Positions 46,396-56,267 of a stretch of DNA of 58,664 nucleotides are shown one piece after another. How positions within the stretch are numbered: position 1 is the stretch's first letter; each line of letters begins with the position of its first letter. The notes beneath the pieces are model-generated. The model saw nothing but the letters and a program-made list of their open reading frames with translations. It searched no databases and was not told the DNA's origin. Location of the stretch: NCBI GenBank assembly GCA_964228555.1, contig CAXQZU010000011.1:1-58664 (forward strand), given 5' to 3'. This DNA is from CAXQZU01 sp964228555 (GTDB lineage Bacteria; Planctomycetota; PLA2; JAEUHO01). A program made the translations under genes and the position numbers.

Positions 46396-47115
46396 CTACG
46401 CCCTCCGGGTCGGCACGCGCCGCCGGTAGCGCTCATTCACGCCAGGCCGCGGTGGTCGCTCGTTGCGACCCACCCACGGCAGCAAGATGCCCATCAACAG
46501 CAGGCCACTGGCGAAACCGCCGAGGTGCGCCCAGTGCGCCACGTTGTCCTGCGAGCCACGCGCCAGCACAGGCACAACGTCCTGCACCACGAACCAGATC
46601 ACCATCACCAGCCGCGCTGGCACGAGGAAGGTGCGCACGATGTAGATGAACCACAACAGCAAGCGCACGCGTGCACCCGGGCAAGCGACGAAGTACAGCC
46701 CCTGCACCCCGCTGACGGCGCCCGAGGCCCCCACGAGCACCTGGTCGCTGCCCAAGCCCTCGAAGGCCAAGTGCGCATGCAACGCCACCACGCCGGTGGC
46801 AAGGTAGGCCAGCAGGAAGCGAAGGTGCCCGAGCCGGCTCTCGACGTTGTCGCCGAAGATCCACAGGAACAAGCAATTGCCCAGCACATGCAGCCAGCTG
46901 ACATGGCAGAACATGTGCGTGAGCACCGTCACGGGATCGGCCACCGAGGGCACGTAGCCCCAGCGACGCAACACGGCTTCCAGCGAGGCCTCGTCCGGGC
47001 CCGCGTGGGACAGCCACGCGAAGAACGCGAGGTTCGCCACCAGCAGCAGCCACGTCACCACCGGCTTGCGCAGGTGGCGGTTGGGCTCGTCGCCGATCGG
47101 CAGCAGCACGAACAT
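46396..47115 (-). CDS. Rhomboid-family intramembrane serine protease
   Basis: The 239-residue protein has about six membrane helices. The active-site serine is Ser131 in GASGAVSG, and the catalytic histidine is His197 in WAHLGGFASG (the AHxxG pattern of helix 6). The first loop carries HMFCHVSWLHVLGN, another rhomboid landmark. It would cleave membrane proteins near their helices; substrates are unknown. Its basic C-terminal tail (NERYRRRVPTRRA) is cytosolic. A TATGCT nine bases before the ATG may give a nearly leaderless mRNA covering this gene and miaE. Confidence 0.9.
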   Translation of the reverse strand: MFVLLPIGDEPNRHLRKPVVTWLLLVANLAFFAWLSHAGPDEASLEAVLRRWGYVPSVADPVTVLTHMFCHVSWLHVLGNCLFLWIFGDNVESRLGHLRFLLAYLATGVVALHAHLAFEGLGSDQVLVGASGAVSGVQGLYFVACPGARVRLLLWFIYIVRTFLVPARLVMVIWFVVQDVVPVLARGSQDNVAHWAHLGGFASGLLLMGILLPWVGRNERPPRPGVNERYRRRVPTRRA

Positions 47116-47124
47116 GCAGCCGGG

Positions 47125-47130
47125 AGCATA
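47125..47130 (-). promoter_or_regulatory. -10-like TATGCT before the rhomboid gene
   Basis: TATGCT on the minus strand ends nine bases before ATG 47115. It occupies the 29-base gap after the FGE-like lipoprotein gene, which runs in the same direction. Confidence 0.35.
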
Positions 47131-47144
47131 CCCGGCACAGCACG

Positions 47145-48374
47145 CTAGCCGCCCAGTGGAACCTCCACGTCCACCAAGGGCAGGTCATCCGGCACGGTGA
47201 ACTTGCGCTCGCGACCACGCACCACCTGCCCATCGCGCTCGGCCCACGCCTGGACGTAGTAGCGGCCCGGCAGCATCTGCAGTTCCAGCGGCGTCACGCC
47301 AGGCAACTCGCGCCAGCGAATGGGCCGGTCCTCTTGCCGCGCAGTGAGCCGCTCCGGCACGCTCACCAGCCGCACGCGCACGCCCGGACGCTCCTCGCGC
47401 CGGGCGTCGCCCAGGCTGCCCGTGAACGCCTGCACGCGCAGCCGGTGCGGGCCCAGCCCCGGCACGCCATAGCCTGCCTCCACGAGCAGGCGCACTCCCA
47501 CCTCGGGTTCCTGCGCCGACGGCGGCCGTCGGCTGCGCGCGGCGCTACGCGCGGCGGCCAGCGGCGCACGCCACGACCCTCCGCGCACGATTCGCTCCTG
47601 CGCCTGCAGCGGCCCGGTGGGCAGCGTCACGGGCGAGACGGGATAGGGCGCGTAGCCGTCGCGGCACCACTCTGCCACGTTGCCATGCATGTCATGCAGG
47701 CCCCAGCCGTTGGGCTCGCCGGCGCCCACGCGCCGTGGTCCAGCGCCCAGCCCTCCCGCCCACACCCCTGCCGGCGGCTGCGCCCCGCTGCACCACCCAA
47801 GCTCGCTGCCCGCCCGGCAGGCGTGCTCCCACTCAGCCTCCGTGGGCAAGCGGTGGTACCAGGTCGCATCGCCCGCGTTCACCCACGCCACGAACTCGCG
47901 CCACTCGTCATGCGAGAGGCCCGTCGCGGGCAGGTCGTCGCTGGCCTGTTCCCGCGCAGGCGCTCGCTCCGGCCGCCACGCACGCACCTCGCCCCACGTC
48001 ACCTCGGTAGCGCCCAGGTAGTAGGGCACCAGCAGCTGGACTTCATGCGAGCCCTCGTCAGCACCCCGGCCGGGCTCGTCCGGTGGCGACCCCCGGCGGT
48101 AGGTGGCCGGCGGCACCAGCCGGAAGCGCACGCCGCGCGCGTCGCGCACCTCGCCCGGCACGCCGAAGTGCACCATCGCCTGCCGCTGGCGCGCAGCGGC
48201 CGCCTCCGCAGGACGAAGCCTCGGCGCGCCCTCGGGCGCATCGGGCGAGGCGCCCGGACCCAGCCAGTCGCCACATCCACCCAGCGCCAGGGCCAGCACC
48301 AGCCAAGCGACCCAGCCCAGCCGCCCCGGGCCCTCTGGGACGAGCAGGCCGGCACGCGGGCGGCACGGGCGCAT
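47145..48374 (-). CDS. FGE/SUMF1-domain lipoprotein
   Basis: The 409-residue protein has a lipoprotein signal (LALALGGC). A formylglycine-generating-enzyme-like domain follows (about residues 60-290): YYLGATEVTWGEVRAW, LPTEAEWEHACRAG, GLHDMHGNVAEWC and ERIVRGGSW are all hallmark segments. True FGEs oxidise a sulfatase cysteine with a copper-binding cysteine pair near the C-terminus of the domain; that pair is not evident here, so it may be a binding or other non-sulfatase member. A further beta-rich domain (about 300-409) follows. No sulfatase gene is nearby. TAGGTT seven bases before the ATG suggests a leaderless mRNA. Confidence 0.85.
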   Translation of the reverse strand: MRPCRPRAGLLVPEGPGRLGWVAWLVLALALGGCGDWLGPGASPDAPEGAPRLRPAEAAAARQRQAMVHFGVPGEVRDARGVRFRLVPPATYRRGSPPDEPGRGADEGSHEVQLLVPYYLGATEVTWGEVRAWRPERAPAREQASDDLPATGLSHDEWREFVAWVNAGDATWYHRLPTEAEWEHACRAGSELGWCSGAQPPAGVWAGGLGAGPRRVGAGEPNGWGLHDMHGNVAEWCRDGYAPYPVSPVTLPTGPLQAQERIVRGGSWRAPLAAARSAARSRRPPSAQEPEVGVRLLVEAGYGVPGLGPHRLRVQAFTGSLGDARREERPGVRVRLVSVPERLTARQEDRPIRWRELPGVTPLELQMLPGRYYVQAWAERDGQVVRGRERKFTVPDDLPLVDVEVPLGG

Positions 48375-48381
48375 GGCCCCA

Positions 48382-48387
48382 AACCTA
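48382..48387 (-). promoter_or_regulatory. Leaderless -10 element (TAGGTT) for the FGE-like lipoprotein
   Basis: TAGGTT on the minus strand ends seven bases before ATG 48374. It lies in the 197-base divergent region shared with the glutamate dehydrogenase gene. On the other strand, TAGCCT about 26 bases before ATG 48572 is the matching candidate, with TGGAG as ribosome-binding site. Confidence 0.45.
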
Positions 48388-48571
48388 CCGCCGGCCCCAC
48401 CCCGCAGAGCAGCCCTCGGCGCGACCGACGGCGCACCCCAAGGACCGCCGGGCCACGCAGCCCGCCGCAGCCCCCCGTCCCCGCCACGATGCCGCGCCGG
48501 CCAGCCCGACGCCCGTTCGTCGCGGCGGCCGCCCGGCGCTAGCCTTGGGGCGCGTTCTGGAGCACCCCGCC

Positions 48572-51500
48572 ATGGCCGCAAGCCTCGAGTCCGCCAAGAG
48601 CCGCCTGCTGGACGAGGTGGTGAAGGATGCCGCCCGACAGGCCGGCGCCAAGGAGGCCAAGGACGCCGAGGCGTGGGCACGCCAGCTCTACGCCGGGGCT
48701 CCCCCGCGGGACTTGCTGGGCGACACGGCAGCCAACCTCGCTGGCGCCGCCCTCGCCCTGTGGAGGCACGCCGGGCAACGCGCCCCAGGCCAGGCCAAGG
48801 TGCGTGTCTACCAGCCCACGCAGTCCGCGGACGGCTGGACCTGCGGCCACGACACCGTGGTGGAGGCCGTCAACGACGACATGCCCCACCTCGTCGACAG
48901 CCTGTGCGCATTCCTCGGCACCCACGCCGAGGTGAAGCTGGTGGTGCACCCGGTCATGCTGGCGCGCCGTGACGCTGCGGGCCGCCGCACGGCCCTGTGT
49001 GCCGCTGGCTCCACCGAGCCGGGGACCCTGCGCGAGTCGGTGATCCAGGTGCGGCTGGGCGAGGTGCCCGCCAAGGACCTTGCCACGCTGCAGTCGGGCG
49101 TCGAGGGCGTGCTGTCCAGCGTGCGCCGCGCCATGGACGACCAGACCGCCCTTCGCGAGCGCCTGGCCGCGCTGGCGAGCGACCTCGACCGCGGGCCTGC
49201 TGCACTGCCCGCAGCCGAGCGCGCCGCAGCCGCTGGCTTCCTTCGCTGGCTGGGCCAGAACCACTTCGTGCTCCTCGGCTACCGCGAGGTGGCCTTCGAC
49301 GTGAAGGGCGACGACGCGCGGGCCCGCCTGCTGCCCGGCGCGGGGCTGGGCCTGCTGCGCGACGAGGCCTACACCCTGTTCGATGGCTTGCAGCGCATGA
49401 TGCGCCTGCCCGAGGGCGCGCGCCGCGCCCTGCTGCAGCCCGAGGCCCTGCGCGTGGCCAAGGCAAGCCGCCGCTCGCCCGTGCACCGGGCCGTGCCGCT
49501 GGACGTGATCTCGCTGCCCACGCTGGACGCCGCCGGCAAGGTCGTGGGCGAGCGCTGCATCATCGGCCTCTTCGCGCTGGGCGTGTACACGCAGGCGCCG
49601 CAGCAGATCCCCTACCTCGCGCCCAAGGTGGAGGCGGTGCTGGCCCGTGCGGGCGTCCCGCTGGACGGCCACCGCGGCAAGCAGCTGCGCCACGTGCTGG
49701 AGACCTACCCGCGCGACGAGATGTTCCAGAGCAGCGTCGACGAGCTGCTGGAGATCGCCACCGGCATCCTGGACCTGCAGGACCGCGCCCGCGTGGGCCT
49801 GTTCACGCGCCGCGACCCGCTGGGCCGCTTCGTCAGCTGCCTCTGCTACGCCCCGCGCGACAAGTTCGACAGCACCCTGCGCAAGCGCTTCGCGACCCTG
49901 CTCGAGCAGGCCTACGGCGGCAAGGTGGATTCCTTCTCCACGATGGCCGGCGACGCGCTGGCGCGCGTCCACGTCCTCGTCACGCTGGCTGCGGGCGCGC
50001 CCGCCGAGGTGGACGAGGCCGCCGTCGAGGAACGCATGCGCGAGGCCGCCCGCTCGTGGCCCGAGCGCATGCAGGCCGCGATGCACGAGCGGGATGGCAG
50101 CGCCGCCGGCCGCGCCCGCGCCGCACGGTTCGCGCACGCCTTCTCGCAGGCCTACGAGGAGCGCAACGACCCCGCCACGGGCGCAGAGGACGCCTTCCAC
50201 GTGGAGGAGGCATTGCGCGACGGGCTGGCACTGCACCTCGACCGCGCCCCCCGGGCAGCCTCCTCGGCGCTGCGCTTCAAGGTCTACTTCACCGGCGCGG
50301 CCGTCCCGCTGTCGCACGTGCTGCCCATGCTCGAGAACCTCGGCGTGGTCGTTGCCGAGGAGTTCCCCTACGAGGCCACGCTGCCCGACGGTGGCGGCAC
50401 GGTGCGCATCCGCGAGTTCGAGATGCACACGGCCGACGGGCGCGACGCCGACGTGGCCACCCTGCGCGAGCGCTTCCAGGACGCCTTTGCGCAGGTCTGG
50501 AAGGGCGCGATGGAGAACGACGGCCTAAACCGGCTGGTCGTGGCCGCAGGCCTCTCGGCCCGCGAGGTGACCGTCCTGCGCGGCTACGCCAAGTACCTGC
50601 GCCAGGCCGGCATCCCCTTCAGCGAGGCCTACATGGCCGGCGTGCTGGCACGCCACGCCGAGGTGGCGCGCCTGCTGGTGGACCTGTTCACGCGGCGGTT
50701 CGACCCCGCGCGCGACGCGCGCCGCGAGGCCGACGCCAAGGCGCTCGTCGAGCGCATCCACGCCCGGCTGGCCACCGTCACCAACCTCGACGACGACCGC
50801 ATCTTGCGTCGCTTCCTCAACGCCATCGAGTGCACGCTGCGCACCAATGCCTTCCAGCGAGACGGGCAGCGCCAGCCCAAGGCGTGGCTCTCCTTCAAGC
50901 TCGACTCGCGCCGGCTGGACGACCTGCCGCTGCCCCGCCCCTTCCGCGAGATCTTCGTCTACAGCGCGCGCTTCGAGGCGGTGCACCTGCGGGGCGGCAA
51001 GGTGGCGCGCGGCGGCCTGCGCTGGAGCGACCGGCGCGAGGACTTCCGCACCGAGGTGCTGGGCCTCATGAAGGCGCAGCAGGTGAAGAACGCCGTGATC
51101 GTGCCCGTGGGCAGCAAGGGCGGCTTCGTGCTCAAGCAGGCCCCCGAGGGACGCGATGCCCTGCAGGCCTACGCCGTGGACTGCTACAAGCAGTTCCTGC
51201 GCGGCCTGCTGGACATCACCGACAACTTCCAGGGCGCGGCGGTAGTGGCGCCTCGTGACGTGGTGCGCCACGACGAGGACGACCCCTACCTCGTGGTGGC
51301 CGCCGACAAGGGCACGGCCACCTTCAGCGACTACGCCAACTCCGTCTCGGCGGAGTACGGCTTCTGGCTGGGCGACGCGTTCGCCTCGGGTGGCAGCGCC
51401 GGCTACGACCACAAGGCGATGGGCATCACCGCGCGCGGCGGCTGGGAGGCCGTCAAGCGCCACTTCCGCGAGATGGGCAAGGACATCCAGGCGCAGGACA

Positions 51501-53410
51501 CCACCTGCGTGGGCGTCGGCGACATGTCCGGCGACGTGTTCGGCAACGCCTTGCTGCTGAGCCGCCACCTGCGGCTGGTGGCCGCCTTCGACCACCGACA
51601 CGTGTTCGTCGACCCTGCGCCCGACCCGGCGACCTCCTTCGCCGAGCGCGAGCGCCTGTTCCGCCTGCCGCGCTCCTCGTGGGCTGACTACGACGCCAGC
51701 AAGATCAGCAAGGGTGGCGGCGTCTTCGACCGCAAGGCCAAGTCGGTGCCGGTCTCGCCCGAGATGCGCGCGCTGCTGGGCCTCACGGGCGAGACGGCCA
51801 CGCCGGCCGACCTGATGCGCGCGGTGCTCAAGGCCGATGTCGAGCTGATGTGGTTCGGCGGCATCGGCACCTACGTAAAGGCCAGCGCCGAGACGCACGC
51901 CGACGCCGGCGACCGCGCCAACGACGCGCTGCGCATCGACGCCACCGAGCTGCGCGTGAAGGTGGTGGGCGAGGGCGCCAACCTCGCCATGACGCAACGC
52001 GCCCGCATCGAGTTCGGGCTGGCCGGCGGGCGCCTCAACACGGATGCGATGGACAACAGCGCCGGCGTGGACACCAGCGACCACGAGGTCAACATCAAGA
52101 TCATGCTGGGCGACGTGGTGGCCTCGGGCGGGCTCGACCGCGCCCGCCGCGACGAGCTGCTCAAGCAGATGACCGACGAGGTGGGCGCGCTGGTGCTGCG
52201 CGACAACTACCTGCAGACGCAGGCCATCACCATCACGCACACGATGAGCGCGCGCCTGCTAGACCGGCTGGGCCGCTTCATGGGCACGCTGGAGTCGCAG
52301 GGCAAGCTCAACCGGCGCCTGGAGGGGCTGCCCGATGCGGCCGCGCTGCGCGCGCGGCGCGGCGTGGGCCTGTCGCGGCCCGAGCTGTGCGTGCTGCTGG
52401 CGTACGCCAAGATCGACCTCTACGACGCCCTGCTGGCCAGCGACCTGCCCGACGACCCGGCCATGGCCGAGGACCTCGCGCGCTACTTCCCGCCCGTGCT
52501 GCCGCAGCGCTTCCCCGAGGCCATGGCGCGCCACCGGCTGCGCCGCGAGATCATCGCCACCTGCATCACCAACCAGCTGGTCAACCGCGTGGGCATCACC
52601 TTCGCCCACGAGGTGGCCGAGAAGACCGGGGCCACGCCTGCCGACGTGGCGCGCGCCTTCGTGCTCGTGCGCGAGGCCTTCGACCTGCCCTCGCTGTGGG
52701 CCGGCATCGAGGCCCTCGACGGCCGCGTGCCCGCGCTGGAACAGGCCCGCATGCTGGCCGAGGCCGGACGCATGGTGGAGCGGGCCACCGTATGGCTGCT
52801 GCGCGAGGAGGCCCGGCCCCTCAAGGTGCAGGAGCTGGCCAAGGCCTGGAAGGAGAGCCTCGCCGAGGCCGTGCGCGTGCTGCCCGAGGTGCTGGTGGGC
52901 ACGGCACGCGCCGACCACGAGAGGCGCGCGCAGGCGGCCGTGGCCGCCGGCGTGCCGGCCGCGCTGGCTGCCCGCGTGGCCGCGTTGCCCAGGCTGGCCA
53001 CGGCGCTGGACCTCGTGCGCCTCGCGCGCAAGGCCAAGTCCCCCGCCGCCGAGGTGGCGCGCGAGTACTTCGCCGCCGGCGAGCGCTTCGGCCTGGACTG
53101 GCTGCGCACGGCCGCGCTGGCCCTGCCCGCGGAGAGCGCGTGGGACAAGCAGGCGGTCACGGCGGTGGTGGACGACCTCTATGCGCAGCAGGCTGCGCTG
53201 GTGGCGAGCGTGCTGGCTGGAGGCGGCAAGGGCGCCCGCGGCGAGGTGGCGGCCAAGGCCCCCACCGAGGCGCTGGCCCGCTGGTGCGCGGCGCGCGCCG
53301 CGCAGGTGGAACGCGCCGACCAGCTGCGGGCCGAGCTGCAGGCCGCGGGCACGCCCAGCCTGGCGATGCTGGCCGTGGCCAACCGCGCCCTCAAGACGCT
53401 GGCGGGCTAG
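48572..53410 (+). CDS. gdhB: NAD-dependent glutamate dehydrogenase, large (180-kDa) class
   Basis: This enzyme oxidatively deaminates glutamate to 2-oxoglutarate in the catabolic direction. At 1612 residues it matches the large bacterial NAD-GDH class. N-terminal ACT-like regulatory regions include NDDMPHLVDSLCAFLG and LRWLGQNHFVLLGYREV. The catalytic domain begins near residue 730, with HLRGGKVARGGLRWSDRREDFRTE-type sequence and VGSKGGFVLKQ (active-site lysines). The nucleotide-binding part follows, with TCVGVGDMSGDVFGNALLLS and VVGEGANLAMTQRARIEF. The long C-terminal helical extension is also present. Allosteric control by amino acids is typical of the class. The next gene starts 17 bases downstream. 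Confidence 0.95.
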   Translation: MAASLESAKSRLLDEVVKDAARQAGAKEAKDAEAWARQLYAGAPPRDLLGDTAANLAGAALALWRHAGQRAPGQAKVRVYQPTQSADGWTCGHDTVVEAVNDDMPHLVDSLCAFLGTHAEVKLVVHPVMLARRDAAGRRTALCAAGSTEPGTLRESVIQVRLGEVPAKDLATLQSGVEGVLSSVRRAMDDQTALRERLAALASDLDRGPAALPAAERAAAAGFLRWLGQNHFVLLGYREVAFDVKGDDARARLLPGAGLGLLRDEAYTLFDGLQRMMRLPEGARRALLQPEALRVAKASRRSPVHRAVPLDVISLPTLDAAGKVVGERCIIGLFALGVYTQAPQQIPYLAPKVEAVLARAGVPLDGHRGKQLRHVLETYPRDEMFQSSVDELLEIATGILDLQDRARVGLFTRRDPLGRFVSCLCYAPRDKFDSTLRKRFATLLEQAYGGKVDSFSTMAGDALARVHVLVTLAAGAPAEVDEAAVEERMREAARSWPERMQAAMHERDGSAAGRARAARFAHAFSQAYEERNDPATGAEDAFHVEEALRDGLALHLDRAPRAASSALRFKVYFTGAAVPLSHVLPMLENLGVVVAEEFPYEATLPDGGGTVRIREFEMHTADGRDADVATLRERFQDAFAQVWKGAMENDGLNRLVVAAGLSAREVTVLRGYAKYLRQAGIPFSEAYMAGVLARHAEVARLLVDLFTRRFDPARDARREADAKALVERIHARLATVTNLDDDRILRRFLNAIECTLRTNAFQRDGQRQPKAWLSFKLDSRRLDDLPLPRPFREIFVYSARFEAVHLRGGKVARGGLRWSDRREDFRTEVLGLMKAQQVKNAVIVPVGSKGGFVLKQAPEGRDALQAYAVDCYKQFLRGLLDITDNFQGAAVVAPRDVVRHDEDDPYLVVAADKGTATFSDYANSVSAEYGFWLGDAFASGGSAGYDHKAMGITARGGWEAVKRHFREMGKDIQAQDTTCVGVGDMSGDVFGNALLLSRHLRLVAAFDHRHVFVDPAPDPATSFAERERLFRLPRSSWADYDASKISKGGGVFDRKAKSVPVSPEMRALLGLTGETATPADLMRAVLKADVELMWFGGIGTYVKASAETHADAGDRANDALRIDATELRVKVVGEGANLAMTQRARIEFGLAGGRLNTDAMDNSAGVDTSDHEVNIKIMLGDVVASGGLDRARRDELLKQMTDEVGALVLRDNYLQTQAITITHTMSARLLDRLGRFMGTLESQGKLNRRLEGLPDAAALRARRGVGLSRPELCVLLAYAKIDLYDALLASDLPDDPAMAEDLARYFPPVLPQRFPEAMARHRLRREIIATCITNQLVNRVGITFAHEVAEKTGATPADVARAFVLVREAFDLPSLWAGIEALDGRVPALEQARMLAEAGRMVERATVWLLREEARPLKVQELAKAWKESLAEAVRVLPEVLVGTARADHERRAQAAVAAGVPAALAARVAALPRLATALDLVRLARKAKSPAAEVAREYFAAGERFGLDWLRTAALALPAESAWDKQAVTAVVDDLYAQQAALVASVLAGGGKGARGEVAAKAPTEALARWCAARAAQVERADQLRAELQAAGTPSLAMLAVANRALKTLAG

Positions 53411-53427
53411 CCCGCGAGGAGGCTGCG

Positions 53428-54654
53428 ATGGGCCGGGAGCTGCGCCAGCACTGGGGACTGGACCCCGAGGTGACCTTCCTCAACCACGGGTCCTTCGGCG
53501 CCGCCCCACGGGACGTGCTGGAGGCCCAGCGTGCGTGGCGCGACCGCATGGAGCGAGAGCCGGTCGCGTTCATGGTGGAGGTGCTGGAGGGCGCGCTGGA
53601 CGGCGCCCGCCACGAGGCGGCGGCGTTCGTGGGCGCCGACCCCGAGGGCTTCGCCTTCGTGAGCAACGCCACCACGGGCGTGAACACGGTGCTGGCCTCG
53701 CTGGCCCACGGCACGATCGCCCCGGGGCACGAGCTGCTGACGACGGACCACGTCTACAACGCCTGTCACAACGCCTTGCGCGTGCTGGCCGAGCGCACGG
53801 GCGCGCGCGTCGTGGTGGCCCCGGTGCCCTTCCCCTGCACGGGACCTGGGCAGGTGGTGGAGCGGGTGATGGCCGCCGTCACCGAGCGCACGCGCCTCGT
53901 GCTGCTGGACCATGTCACCAGCCCCACCGGGATGGTGCTGCCCGTGGAACGCCTCGTGCCGATGCTGGAGGACCGTGGCATCCACGTGCTGGTCGATGCC
54001 GCGCACACGCCCGGCATGCTGCCCCTGGACGTCACGCGGCTGGGTGCCTCCTACATCACCGGCAACTTCCACAAGTGGGTGTGTGCGCCCAAGGGCGCGG
54101 CCTTCCTGCACGTGCGCGCCGACCGCCGCGCAGGCATCCGCCCGCTCGTGATCAGCCACGGCACCAACGCGGTGCGGCCTGCACGCTCGCGATTCCGGCT
54201 GGAGTTCGACTGGGGTGGCACCGACGATCCCTCCGCGTGGCTGTGCGTGCCGGACGCACTGCGATTCATCGACCGCCTGCGCCCGGGAGGATGGCCCGCG
54301 CACATGCAGGCCAACCGCGAGGGCGCGCTGGCGGCCCGCCGCCGGCTGGCCACGCGGCTGGGCGTGGCGCTGCCCTGCCCCGACAGCATGATCGGCACGC
54401 TGGCCACCCTGCCGCTGCCGCCCGCGCCGGCGGGTTCGGCCGCGCCCGCGCGCGGCTACCACACGCTGCTGCAAGAGCGCCTCGTGACCCAGCACCGCAT
54501 CCAGGTGCCCATCGTCGTGTGGCCGGCCGCCCCCGCGCGCTGGGTGCGCACGTCCACGCAGGCCTACAACGAGCCGGCGGAGATCGACCGCCTGGCCGAC
54601 GCGCTCGAGGCCGAGCTGGCCCGCGAGGTGGGAGCGCGCGCGGTCCCCCGTTGA
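53428..54654 (+). CDS. Class V aminotransferase-fold PLP enzyme (isopenicillin N epimerase-like)
   Basis: The 408-residue protein starts with VTFLNHGSFGAAPRDVL, the motif of the isopenicillin N epimerase/cysteine desulfurase-like branch. It has VSNATTGVNTVL near residue 75 and the aspartate of VLVDAAHTPGMLPLD, which holds the PLP ring. The PLP lysine is Lys216 in GNFHKWVCAPKG. A strong GAGGAGG lies six bases before the ATG. It directly follows the glutamate dehydrogenase gene, so a role in amino-acid turnover is plausible. The exact reaction (racemisation, desulfurisation or transamination) is not shown by sequence. Confidence 0.87.
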   Translation: MGRELRQHWGLDPEVTFLNHGSFGAAPRDVLEAQRAWRDRMEREPVAFMVEVLEGALDGARHEAAAFVGADPEGFAFVSNATTGVNTVLASLAHGTIAPGHELLTTDHVYNACHNALRVLAERTGARVVVAPVPFPCTGPGQVVERVMAAVTERTRLVLLDHVTSPTGMVLPVERLVPMLEDRGIHVLVDAAHTPGMLPLDVTRLGASYITGNFHKWVCAPKGAAFLHVRADRRAGIRPLVISHGTNAVRPARSRFRLEFDWGGTDDPSAWLCVPDALRFIDRLRPGGWPAHMQANREGALAARRRLATRLGVALPCPDSMIGTLATLPLPPAPAGSAAPARGYHTLLQERLVTQHRIQVPIVVWPAAPARWVRTSTQAYNEPAEIDRLADALEAELAREVGARAVPR

Positions 54655-54703
54655 CGTCGCCGCACGCGCGCGGGTGCGCCACCCCGGGCGCAGCGCACAC
54701 CCG

Positions 54704-55699
54704 CTAGCGAGGCGCCTGCGCCCGCACCGCGCGAGGACGCTCGCGCCACGCCAGCACCAGCTGGCGCCACGCCTGCGGGTAGAGCGGGTTCCAGCGCAAG
54801 GCTTGGCGCAGGCAGGCCAGGGCCCGTCGCGGGCGCCCCGCGCGCCATGCCTCCTTGCCCGCATTCGTCCAGCGGCGAGCCATGGCGGCGCGCACGCGGG
54901 GCCGCAGGTGCGCGCGAGGTGCCACCGGCGGCAGCAGTCGCTCCTGCATCCTTGCCCATCGGCAGGCCGCGAAGCTCACCTGGCGGTAGATGTGATCGGC
55001 CTCGCCCCGCAGGGTGGCGTGATTGCGCCGCATCGTGCACGCTTCGCCCGGAAGGCACTGCCACGAGCCCCGCATGCCCATCCGCAGGAACAGGATGGTG
55101 TCGTGTCCCGTGAGCGCACGCTCGCACCAGCCGCCGGCCTCGAGCACCGCCTGCCGGCGCAGCAGCGCACACGACGCGAAGGCAGCCCCGCGCCGCACGC
55201 CCCACAGCACCGGGTCCCGTACGAACCCCTCCAGGCTCTCGGTGCGGCGCGTGCCCGCCGCGACATCCCACGTGACGCGATCGGCGATGACGCCCACGAG
55301 GCGCGGATCGCGCTCCAGCCCCGCGCAGGCACGCGCCAGGAAGTCGGCCGGCCACAGGTCGTCGCTGTCGAGGAAGGCCACGGCGTCCACCTCCCCCAGC
55401 GCCCGCAAGCCGGCGTTGCGTGCTGCGGGTGCGCCCGCGTGCGGGCGCTCCAGCAGCTGCCACCCTGGACGAGCGTGGTGCGCGAGCCACCCACGCACGG
55501 CCCCGGGCGTGCCATCGGTGGAGCCGTCGTCCACGACCGCCACGCCTTGGGGCTGGCGCTGCTGCGCCGCCACGGTGTCGAGGGCCTCCAGGACGAGGCG
55601 GGGCCGGTTGCGCACCGGGATCACCACGCCGACGCGCAGGGGCGAGCCCTCCGCGGCGGCAGGCAGGATCCGCGGGCCGACGTGCTGCATCTCGTTCAC
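54704..55699 (-). CDS. Family 2 glycosyltransferase (GT-A fold)
   Basis: The 331-residue protein opens with the GT2 nucleotide-sugar strand VGVVIPVRNRPRLVLEALD. It continues with VAVVDDGSTDGT, then AAARNAGL-type sequence and the metal-binding FLDSDDLW (DxD). The C-terminal third is helical and basic (ALACLRQALRWNPLYPQAWRQLV, TPR-like), which may help membrane or partner binding. No other polysaccharide genes are adjacent. The start is taken as GTG 55699 because TAGAGT ends six bases upstream; ATG 55690 in the same frame is the alternative. Confidence 0.88.
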   Translation of the reverse strand: MNEMQHVGPRILPAAAEGSPLRVGVVIPVRNRPRLVLEALDTVAAQQRQPQGVAVVDDGSTDGTPGAVRGWLAHHARPGWQLLERPHAGAPAARNAGLRALGEVDAVAFLDSDDLWPADFLARACAGLERDPRLVGVIADRVTWDVAAGTRRTESLEGFVRDPVLWGVRRGAAFASCALLRRQAVLEAGGWCERALTGHDTILFLRMGMRGSWQCLPGEACTMRRNHATLRGEADHIYRQVSFAACRWARMQERLLPPVAPRAHLRPRVRAAMARRWTNAGKEAWRAGRPRRALACLRQALRWNPLYPQAWRQLVLAWRERPRAVRAQAPR

Positions 55700-55705
55700 C
55701 GCAGC

Positions 55706-55711
55706 ACTCTA
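55706..55711 (-). promoter_or_regulatory. Leaderless -10 element (TAGAGT) for the glycosyltransferase
   Basis: TAGAGT on the minus strand ends six bases before GTG 55699. It favours GTG over the ATG nine bases downstream. No Shine-Dalgarno sequence supports either. Confidence 0.45.
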
Positions 55712-55850
55712 GGCGAGGGCCCGCGCACTCCATCGCACGGCGACGCCGTGCGACCCGCCGGTGCGTGCGCCGCCGGTCCAGGCAGGGACGCTGGCGCAGA
55801 GTTTCCGCCGGCAGCGCCGGCTCCCGCGCCAGCCCAGCCTGCGCCTCATG

Positions 55851-56258
55851 TCACGCGAGCGGATCGTCGTCGGGAAGCGTGGGCAGCCGCAGCATGACGA
55901 ACAGGCCGATGCTGCTCAAGCCCAGCACGAGCACGCGCGCGTACAGGCTCAGGCTGCTGAAGGCGAAGCTGGCGCCCGCGACCGCAAGGATCACGAGGAC
56001 GGCGCGCACCTTGACCCGCCTGCGCACGCCACGGCGTGCCTCCCAGTCGCGGATCATGCCGCCGAAGAGCCGGCTGCCACGCAGCCAGGCATGAGCCCGC
56101 GGGCTGGAGCGGTAGAAGAGCCACGACGACAGCAGCACGAAGGGCGTGGTGGGCAGGCCCGGCACGAAGGCACCGACCACGCCCAGGCCCAGCGAGGTCC
56201 AGCCACCCACCTGGTAGAGCACGGTGCGCATGGGGTCGAGGAGCGGGGGGAGGTCCAT
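55851..56258 (-). CDS. DUF454 (YbaN-like) inner-membrane protein
   Basis: The 135-residue protein has the YbaN/DUF454 signature at its start: GWTSLGLGVVGAFVPGLPTTPFVLLSSWLFYRSSPRAHAWL-type sequence, in which the GxxLPGLPTTPF motif is diagnostic. Four membrane helices are predicted (about residues 15-45, with the pair at 82-125). The function of the family is not established. TAGGCT ends nine bases before the ATG, so it probably has its own promoter in the divergent gap with the lipoprotein gene. Confidence 0.85.
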   Translation of the reverse strand: MDLPPLLDPMRTVLYQVGGWTSLGLGVVGAFVPGLPTTPFVLLSSWLFYRSSPRAHAWLRGSRLFGGMIRDWEARRGVRRRVKVRAVLVILAVAGASFAFSSLSLYARVLVLGLSSIGLFVMLRLPTLPDDDPLA

Positions 56259-56267
56259 GCCGTCCGC

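Noticed and set aside
45716..47144. Slightly more A/T-rich patches suggesting transferred DNA
   Set aside because: Some lines in the rhomboid gene are less GC-rich, but neighbouring lines in the same genes are typical of the window, and membrane-protein codons explain part of it.
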